DNA of 27,499 bases from Caldiserica bacterium UBA646 (GTDB lineage Bacteria; Caldisericota; Caldisericia; Caldisericales; Caldisericaceae). The stretch covers positions 19,695-47,193 of the forward strand of contig DBOM01000059.1 in the NCBI GenBank assembly GCA_002299965.1, written 5' to 3'. The notes beneath the pieces are model-generated. The model was not told where the DNA came from. It saw only the letters and a list, made by a program, of their open reading frames with translations, and made no database searches. Positions 23,106-27,499 of the stretch are shown piece by piece (within the stretch, counting starts at the first letter, position 1; each line of letters begins with the position of its first letter). A program made the position numbers and the translations under genes.

Positions 23106-24440
23106 GTGGAAAATTTTATAGAAAAGAATAAAGATGGTTTGATTGAAATTGTAAGAGAGATACTGAAAATTAGAAGTGTGGAACAGGAAGCAGCGGAAAA
23201 TGCTCCATTTGGCGAAGGAGTGAAAGCAGCGTTACAGTTTGCTCTTGCAACTGGCGAGAAAATGGGATTTAAGGTAAAAAACCTGGATAATTACGCTGGC
23301 TATGTTGAGTACGGTGAAGGAAAAGAATTAATAAGTGTTCTGGGACATCTTGATGTTGTTCCGGAAGGGAATGGGTGGGACTATCCGCCGTATGGTGCAG
23401 AAATTTATGATGGCAAACTCTACGGGCGCGGCACAAGTGATGACAAAGGGCCTATAATGGCAGCTTTATTTGGCCTGTATGCAATAAAAGAAATGAGAAT
23501 TCCCTTAAAAAAGAGGGTGAGAATTATTTTTGGCACTAACGAGGAATCGGATTGGAAGGGGATCAACTATTACAAGAGTATCGAAAAGGAACCTCTTATT
23601 GGCTTTACTCCGGATGGCAATTTCCCGGTAATTAATTGTGAAAAAGGAATACTAAGGATTACCCTGGTAAAAAAGTTTGCATATGATAACATGGATATCA
23701 CTGTTAAGGGAGGAGAGCGGGCTAATATGGTTCCAGATTATGCAGAAGCGATGCTGGATCAGAAAATAATAAAACAGATTCAAAACGTCCCAGAAAGTAT
23801 TTCCATTTCAGAGAACAAGATTATCGCAAAGGGGAGGTCTGCTCATGCAGCGAAGCCCTGGCAGGGAGAAAATGCAGCAGCGATACTTTGTGAAACATTA
23901 TCGCAGGTAAGCATGAGTGAGGACGTAAAATCTATTATACAGTTTGTTTCTGATAAAATTGGAAGAACTTTTTATGGCGAAAAAATTGGAGTGGAAAAGG
24001 AAGATAAACTTTCAGGCAAACTCACGTTGAACCTTGGTGTACTGAATATTGACAAAAAACACGGCAAAATGCTTATTGATATACGTTATCCCGTTACCGA
24101 TAAAATGGAGAGAATCGTTGATCATATTAAAATGGAAGCAGAAAAATATGGTATTTTGGTTGGGAAAATATTTAGTTTGCTGCCTATTTTTGTTGATGAG
24201 AAAGAGCCGCTTGTGCAAAAACTAATTAGCACGTATGAAGAAGAAACAGGGGAAAAAGGGTGTGCAATGGCTATCGGGGGCGGGACTTATTCGAGGATAA
24301 TGGATAAAGGCGTTGCTTTTGGACCTGTGTTTCCCGGAGTAAAACCGGTAGAGCATGAGGCAAATGAATATATAAGTATTGATAATCTTGTAAAGCTTGC
24401 CAAAATTTATGCAAAAGCGATACAGCGACTTGCAGAATAG
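23106..24440 (+). CDS. pepV: M20 family dipeptidase, PepV-like, 444 aa
   Basis: Dinuclear zinc peptidase releasing amino acids from dipeptides or related N-acyl substrates in the cytoplasm. The M20 pattern is complete: GHLDVVPEG (H81, D83), YGRGTSDDKGP, GTNEESDW, TPDGNFPVI, the lid-domain HAAKP, and the C-terminal GGGTYSR with the late ligand in EHEANEY. The phrase between the first two motifs (GNGWDYPPYG) is typical of the PepV/Sapep branch. Length is slightly below the 460-470 usual for PepV. It starts at a GTG, 6 nt after GGAGG (23095-23099); the ATG at 23102 is out of frame. The 3' end overlaps the DNA glycosylase gene. The neighbour metallopeptidase, divergent, suggests shared peptide use. 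Confidence 0.9.
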   Translation: MENFIEKNKDGLIEIVREILKIRSVEQEAAENAPFGEGVKAALQFALATGEKMGFKVKNLDNYAGYVEYGEGKELISVLGHLDVVPEGNGWDYPPYGAEIYDGKLYGRGTSDDKGPIMAALFGLYAIKEMRIPLKKRVRIIFGTNEESDWKGINYYKSIEKEPLIGFTPDGNFPVINCEKGILRITLVKKFAYDNMDITVKGGERANMVPDYAEAMLDQKIIKQIQNVPESISISENKIIAKGRSAHAAKPWQGENAAAILCETLSQVSMSEDVKSIIQFVSDKIGRTFYGEKIGVEKEDKLSGKLTLNLGVLNIDKKHGKMLIDIRYPVTDKMERIVDHIKMEAEKYGILVGKIFSLLPIFVDEKEPLVQKLISTYEEETGEKGCAMAIGGGTYSRIMDKGVAFGPVFPGVKPVEHEANEYISIDNLVKLAKIYAKAIQRLAE

Positions 24441-25269
24441 CATACAAATTTCTGTTTCAGGTGACTTTTCGCTTCAGAAGACTTTGTTGTGTGGCCAGAT
24501 CTTTAGAGTATTTGAAACGGAGAATGGGTTTATTGTTCCATTCAATCGGTCTCTTTTGAAACTTCTGCAGAAAAAAGACGAAATATATTGCACTTCATAC
24601 GGGAAGCCTGTTTCTCAGGGGGAAGTAAAAAAATTTTTAGGAATAAATGACGACATCAATGACATTAATGGAGAGCTTATAAGGAAAACAGCAAAATTTT
24701 CGCAGATTATTCAATATGGAGAAGGGTTGAGAATTATGCGGCAAAACCCCTATGAAACAACGATTTCGTTTCTTTTCTCCATACAGAACTCTATCCCCGT
24801 TATCAAACGTAGATTAAACCTTCTTTCTGAAATAGTTGGTGAAGGTATACGAGTAGATGGCACGATGTATTATTTTTCCCCCGGGAGTGAAGCTTTAAAA
24901 AATTTGGATGCTCAAAGTGTGGGGAAATTGCATCTTGGCTTTCGGGAAAAATGGTTTGTAGATTTCGTTCAAAATTACGATGAAACTTTTTTTGAGCGTA
25001 TCTTAAGGAAAAGTTTTGAGGAGAAAGAAAAAAAACTTCTTAATATTAAAGGTGTCGGGAAAAAAGTGGCTCACTGTATTTTACTTTTTTCTATGAACGA
25101 GCTTTCAGCATTTCCCGTGGATGTGTGGATTAAAAGGGGTATGTATGAGTTATTCGATGTGAAGGGAAGCAGTAAAAAGATTACCGAAACAGGAAGAGGG
25201 ATGTTTGGCAAATACGCAGGGTATGCTCAGGAGTATTTGTTTTATTATTTGCGTAATTATTCTAAGTAG
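24409..25269 (+). CDS. ogg: 8-oxoguanine DNA glycosylase, OGG1 type, about 286 aa
   Basis: Bifunctional glycosylase/AP lyase removing 8-oxoguanine from DNA. The N-terminal OGG domain (from SVSGDFSLQKTLLCGQIFR) has the family phrase LCGQ-x-FR. The helix-hairpin-helix is LLNIKGVGKKVAHCILLF, with catalytic Lys219; the catalytic Asp238 is in FPVDVWIKR. The 19-residue Lys-Asp spacing equals that of human OGG1 (K249/D268). The start is uncertain: TTG 24397, ATG 24409 and TTG 24430 are all in frame and none has a good ribosome site; alignment favours a start at or after 24409. All overlap the end of pepV by 11-44 nt, which suggests coupling. It is probably co-transcribed with pepV. Confidence 0.9.
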   Translation: MQKRYSDLQNSIQISVSGDFSLQKTLLCGQIFRVFETENGFIVPFNRSLLKLLQKKDEIYCTSYGKPVSQGEVKKFLGINDDINDINGELIRKTAKFSQIIQYGEGLRIMRQNPYETTISFLFSIQNSIPVIKRRLNLLSEIVGEGIRVDGTMYYFSPGSEALKNLDAQSVGKLHLGFREKWFVDFVQNYDETFFERILRKSFEEKEKKLLNIKGVGKKVAHCILLFSMNELSAFPVDVWIKRGMYELFDVKGSSKKITETGRGMFGKYAGYAQEYLFYYLRNYSK

Positions 25270-25297
25270 TTGAAATTTGTTTATAAAGTGGTAAAAT
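25270..25297 (+). promoter_or_regulatory. Promoter of the structured RNA and DUF948/YtxH genes
   Basis: TTGAAA (25270-25275) and TAAAAT (25292-25297) are 16 nt apart. Transcription is predicted to begin near 25303-25305, exactly where the structured RNA starts. Confidence 0.6.
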
Positions 25298-25302
25298 ATA
25301 TT

Positions 25303-25480
25303 TGGAACCCTGCGGAGTGCGTGTTAAACTTGGCGATTTAAGCCAACACTAAGCGTAGGGAAGCGGATGTGTGCTGAAAGTTGAAACACTTCGGTGTTTC
25401 CCGGAGGTACATTTGAAACTTCCACCTGTCCAGTGGACTTCAAAATCTGTTAAGCCACGGCTCTTGCGGGGTAAATTGAT
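25303..25480 (+). ncRNA. Structured RNA of about 175 nt, family not assigned (ncRNA or 5' leader)
   Basis: There is no ORF with a ribosome site here, and the stretch is clearly richer in G and C than its flanks. Several helices can be read by eye: CCCTGCG (25308-25314) with CGTAGGG (25354-25360), 7 bp; inside it TTGGC (25330-25334) with GCCAA (25342-25346), extended by GTG/CAC; GAAACAC/GTGTTTC (25383-25389 with 25394-25400) closed by a UUCG tetraloop; ATGT (25367-25370) with ACAT (25409-25412) enclosing that hairpin; and TCCAC/GTGGA (25421-25425 with 25433-25437). GCGGGG at 25466-25471 can compete for the first strand. A promoter is placed just before and a DUF948-type gene starts 11 nt after, with no terminator between. 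The raiA RNA family should be tested first; 6S RNA and common riboswitches do not fit by eye. Confidence 0.6.
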
Positions 25481-25490
25481 GGAGGTAAAA

Positions 25491-25964
25491 ATGACATCTC
25501 TGATTATAGCAGTGTGGGGATTGCTGATAGTGGCGACTGTGGGCGTCGTAATAATGTTGATTTTTGTTTTAAAAATGAAAAAATCGACAGAAAAAATGCT
25601 CAATGAAACGGAAAACCTTATTAAGAAAGTTGAAGAGCAGATAGATAGTTTAGGCAAGAATCTTAACGAAACTACAGAAAATACAAAAGATGCTACGTTT
25701 CACCTCAAAAATGTACTAAGAAATACAGAGAAAACAAGTGAATTTATAAACCGGGCAACGCCATTTGCAATTGGATTGCTTGTTATGCAAGGTTTTATAA
25801 AAAAAACTGATTCAAAACAGAACAACATACTTGGTAAAATGATGAATTTAGGAAAGTTCTTTGTTGCTGTGCAACAAGGATTTTTAGTGGCTAAAAAGAT
25901 TTCATCTAATAAAAAAGGAGGTACTGCGAATTATGGAAGAAAACAGGACAAGTTCATTTCTTAG
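25491..25964 (+). CDS. DUF948-like membrane-anchored coiled-coil protein, 157 aa
   Basis: A single N-terminal membrane helix (about residues 3-27) is followed by a charged, heptad-like helical region (about 30-85, with EKMLNETENLIKKVEEQID), then a hydrophobic segment (about 91-103) and a basic tail. This is the layout of DUF948/YtxG-type proteins found beside YtxH in many Gram-positive-related bacteria. Function unknown; in Bacillus, relatives belong to the general stress set. The start at 25491 (MTSLII) is supported by GGAGG 5 nt upstream; the frame remains open to 25371 but that part overlaps the structured RNA and lacks a ribosome site. It overlaps the ytxH-like gene by 32 nt. Confidence 0.75.
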   Translation: MTSLIIAVWGLLIVATVGVVIMLIFVLKMKKSTEKMLNETENLIKKVEEQIDSLGKNLNETTENTKDATFHLKNVLRNTEKTSEFINRATPFAIGLLVMQGFIKKTDSKQNNILGKMMNLGKFFVAVQQGFLVAKKISSNKKGGTANYGRKQDKFIS

Positions 25965-26172
25965 TGGATTGTTTTGGGGTGGAATAACTGGGTTTATCCT
26001 TGGTATTTTGTTTGCACCGCGAGCTGGAGTTGAAACCCGAGAATTGCTTAAAGAAAAAGGTGAAGAGTTTGAAATAAAAGTGAAAGAAACGACTGATGAA
26101 ATAAAAGCAAAAGGGCGAGACATTCTAACAGGAAGTGGAGTGGAAATTCAGGAAGAAAGCGGGGAGAGTTAA
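25933..26172 (+). CDS. YtxH-like small membrane protein, 79 aa
   Basis: The N-terminal glycine-rich helix SGLFWGGITGFILGILFAPRAG followed by ETRELL is the YtxH signature (G-rich TM helix then AP-x-(S/A)G-xx-TR). A charged, probably helical tail follows. AAAAGGAGG lies 11 nt before the ATG, within the end of the preceding gene. It is the second gene of a two-gene unit with the DUF948-like protein. Relatives are stress-linked membrane proteins of unclear role. No terminator hairpin is seen before tRNA-Gln 35 nt downstream, so the tRNAs may be part of the same transcript. Confidence 0.82.
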   Translation: MEENRTSSFLSGLFWGGITGFILGILFAPRAGVETRELLKEKGEEFEIKVKETTDEIKAKGRDILTGSGVEIQEESGES

Positions 26173-26207
26173 TTAAATTCTTCTCATTTTTGAGTAATAA
26201 AATATAC

Positions 26208-26281
26208 TGGGGAGTCGTCTAATGGCAGGACGGGGGATTCTGGATCCCTTAATGATGGTTCGAATCCATCCTTCCCAGCCA
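26208..26281 (+). tRNA. tRNA-Gln, anticodon CTG
   Basis: A full cloverleaf can be read: acceptor TGGGGAG with CTTCCCA (one G-T), D arm GTCT...GGAC, anticodon stem GGGGA/TCCCT with loop TTCTGGA giving anticodon CTG, T arm GATGG/CCATC with loop TTCGAAT, discriminator G and encoded CCA. It decodes CAG. The U1-A72 first pair is typical of bacterial tRNA-Gln. Confidence 0.95.
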
Positions 26282-26284
26282 AGT

Positions 26285-26359
26285 GGCGTAATAGAACAGC
26301 GGTTAGTTCGGGGGGCTCTCAATCCCCAGACCAGGGTTCAACTCCCTGTTACGCTGCCA
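26285..26359 (+). tRNA. tRNA-Glu, anticodon CTC
   Basis: Acceptor GGCGTAA pairs with TTACGCT (first pair G-T), D arm GAAC...GTTC, anticodon stem GGGGG/TCCCC with loop CTCTCAA giving anticodon CTC, T arm CAGGG/CCCTG with loop TTCAACT, discriminator G and encoded CCA. It decodes GAG. It lies three bases after tRNA-Gln, so the two are processed from one transcript. A run of five T follows shortly after the 3' end. Confidence 0.93.
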
Positions 26360-26439
26360 TTTTTATTTAATGAGGATTGCCTGGTTATTATTTTATGAGC
26401 CGAAAATACTGTTTTCTAACAAAAAGCATATAAATTGAA

Positions 26440-27483
26440 ATGAAAGTAGGAATTATAGGATTACCAAGAACAGGCAAAACGACTCTTTTTAAAGCGCTAA
26501 TAGGAAAAGAAGTCACCATATCTTTTGAAAAACCCAATATAGGAAGTGTGAAAGTCATTGACTACGAACTTGACAAACTTTCTTCTGTATTTCACCCTAA
26601 AAAGACAACTCCGGCAGAGATTAACTTTGTGGATATTCCTGGAATACCTGTTGGCATTGAAAACAAAAAGAGGAGAACCGAGATATACACATCAATAAGA
26701 ATGGTTGATGCTCTTGTTGAAGTTGTTGATGATTTTTCTGATTTGCGAGATACAGAATCCTCCATAAAAGAGCTTGATGCAGACCTTATTATAATGGATC
26801 TTGATGTAGTCGAAAGGCGCTTAGAGCGCTTAAGAAAAGAGAAAAGAGATTCTGAAAAGGAAAGGGAAAAAATAGTTCTTGAGAAGTGTTTTAGTATATT
26901 AAACAATGAAAAACCTTTAAGGGATGCAGAATTATCAGAAGAAGAAAAACATGCTGTAAAGTCATTTGAATTTTTTACACTGAAACCAATGCTTTATGTA
27001 ATCAATATTTCTGATGATAAAATTGAGAAAAGAGATGCAATAAGAGAGCTTCTTGTTAAGAAGTTTTCCGGAGAACATTTTATATTTATTGTAATACCCG
27101 TTAAACTCGAGCTTGAATTAGCAGAACTTTCTGAAGATGAAAAAAAGGAATTTCTTTCTTCATATGGGTTAGAAAAGCAAGCTCTGCCTGAATTTATTGA
27201 TGCGGCATACGCACTGTTGAATTATGAAACATTTTATACTGTCGGCGAAGACGAAGTAAGGGCCTGGACAATTACAAAAGGCACGAATGCAAGGAGTGCG
27301 GCAGGAAAAGTGCATTCTGACATTGAAAGAGGATTTATAGCGGCTGAAGTTATTTCGTTTGAAAAATTTGAAGGGGTTGGATTTTCGCTGAAAGAGGCCA
27401 GAGAAAAAGGCATTCTCAGAATTGAAGGAGAGCATTACATTGTAAAGAATAAAGAGATTGTGCATTTTAGATTTAACGTGTGA
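26440..27483 (+). CDS. ychF: YchF/OLA1-like GTPase/ATPase, divergent, 347 aa
   Basis: P-loop NTPase of the Obg-related YchF group. The Walker A is GLPRTGKTT (residues 7-15) where YchF usually has GLPNVGKST; switch region DIPGIPVG; helical middle (about 115-160); VINIS at the usual NxxE/D nucleotide-specificity position; and a C-terminal TGS domain with AWTITKGTNA and HFRFNV. YchF typically prefers ATP and is linked to ribosome and stress responses. The switch II area lacks the usual GASxGEGLGN stretch, so this is a divergent member or paralogue. There is no ribosome site before the ATG at 26440; a TATAAA (26429-26434) 5 nt upstream could give a nearly leaderless mRNA. The stop lies inside a 9-nt tandem repeat at the window edge. 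Confidence 0.85.
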   Translation: MKVGIIGLPRTGKTTLFKALIGKEVTISFEKPNIGSVKVIDYELDKLSSVFHPKKTTPAEINFVDIPGIPVGIENKKRRTEIYTSIRMVDALVEVVDDFSDLRDTESSIKELDADLIIMDLDVVERRLERLRKEKRDSEKEREKIVLEKCFSILNNEKPLRDAELSEEEKHAVKSFEFFTLKPMLYVINISDDKIEKRDAIRELLVKKFSGEHFIFIVIPVKLELELAELSEDEKKEFLSSYGLEKQALPEFIDAAYALLNYETFYTVGEDEVRAWTITKGTNARSAAGKVHSDIERGFIAAEVISFEKFEGVGFSLKEAREKGILRIEGEHYIVKNKEIVHFRFNV

Positions 27484-27499
27484 TGTGTGTGATGTGTGT
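27478..27499 (+). repeat. 9-nt tandem repeat at the window edge
   Basis: The unit GTGTGATGT is repeated 2.4 times, beginning in the last sense codon of the YchF-like gene and running to the end of the window. The full extent is not visible. Confidence 0.7.

Noticed and set aside
25303..25480. 6S RNA, SRP RNA, RNase P or cobalamin riboswitch as identity of the structured RNA
   Set aside because: The folding is several separate hairpins, not the long 6S rod; the SRP tetraloop helix, RNase P conserved blocks and the B12 box are not present by eye.
25371..25490. N-terminal extension of the DUF948-like protein
   Set aside because: The frame is open, but the stretch coincides with the structured RNA, and a good ribosome site sits before the ATG at 25491.
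1..27499. Prophage, integron, CRISPR, transposase or defence island
   Set aside because: No integrase, transposase, cas, restriction or toxin gene, and no spaced direct repeats, were seen on reading both strands.

Overview
The window is 27.5 kb of AT-rich bacterial chromosome. It has strong GGAGG-type ribosome binding sites, many overlapping start and stop codons, tRNA genes with encoded CCA ends, and sigma-70-like promoters with 16-17 nt spacers. Nothing seen points to a phage, plasmid, IS element or CRISPR array. The gene set (long transketolase, OGG1-type glycosylase, PepV-like peptidase, copper-amine-oxidase-N stalk domains, adenosine-specific kinase family) suits a low-GC anaerobe of the Firmicutes, Thermotogota or Caldisericota kind. 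That placement is an inference from gene content only.

Left part, 1-5 kb, minus strand: the N-terminal 650 residues of a PAS-PAS-GAF-PAS-GGDEF signalling protein that runs off the left edge, an intergenic stretch with two hairpins, a transketolase, and a small membrane protein. Thiamine pyrophosphokinase, which makes the transketolase cofactor, lies divergently just beyond. At 6-11 kb come a Na+/phosphate cotransporter preceded by a 28-codon ORF whose stop overlaps its start, then a minus-strand padR - ABC ATPase - ABC permease operon. The ATPase is split by a one-base frameshift in an A5 run, and padR has a perfect palindrome at its promoter. An 8-TM membrane protein of unknown function overlaps uvrA.

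Middle, 14-18.8 kb, minus strand: an adenosine-specific-kinase-family gene, then three tightly packed genes that look like an envelope redox module: a membrane-anchored CGGC thioredoxin-like protein, an exported Ig-like/copper-amine-oxidase-N protein, and a thioredoxin-CcdA fusion. The order of the last three, with GTG starts and ribosome sites inside upstream genes, implies coupled translation.

Right part, 19-27.5 kb: a DUF4870-like membrane protein and an anchored 5'-nucleotidase with near-identical translation initiation regions; a convergent M2/M3-type metallopeptidase; a PepV-like dipeptidase overlapping an OGG1-type DNA glycosylase; then a promoter-led, highly structured RNA of about 175 nt at the head of a DUF948/YtxH gene pair. 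After this come tRNA-Gln(CTG), tRNA-Glu(CTC), and a divergent YchF-like GTPase ending in a 9-nt tandem repeat at the window edge.

The best candidates for something undescribed are the structured RNA at 25303-25480, the three-gene envelope redox operon, and the small ORF coupled to the phosphate transporter.
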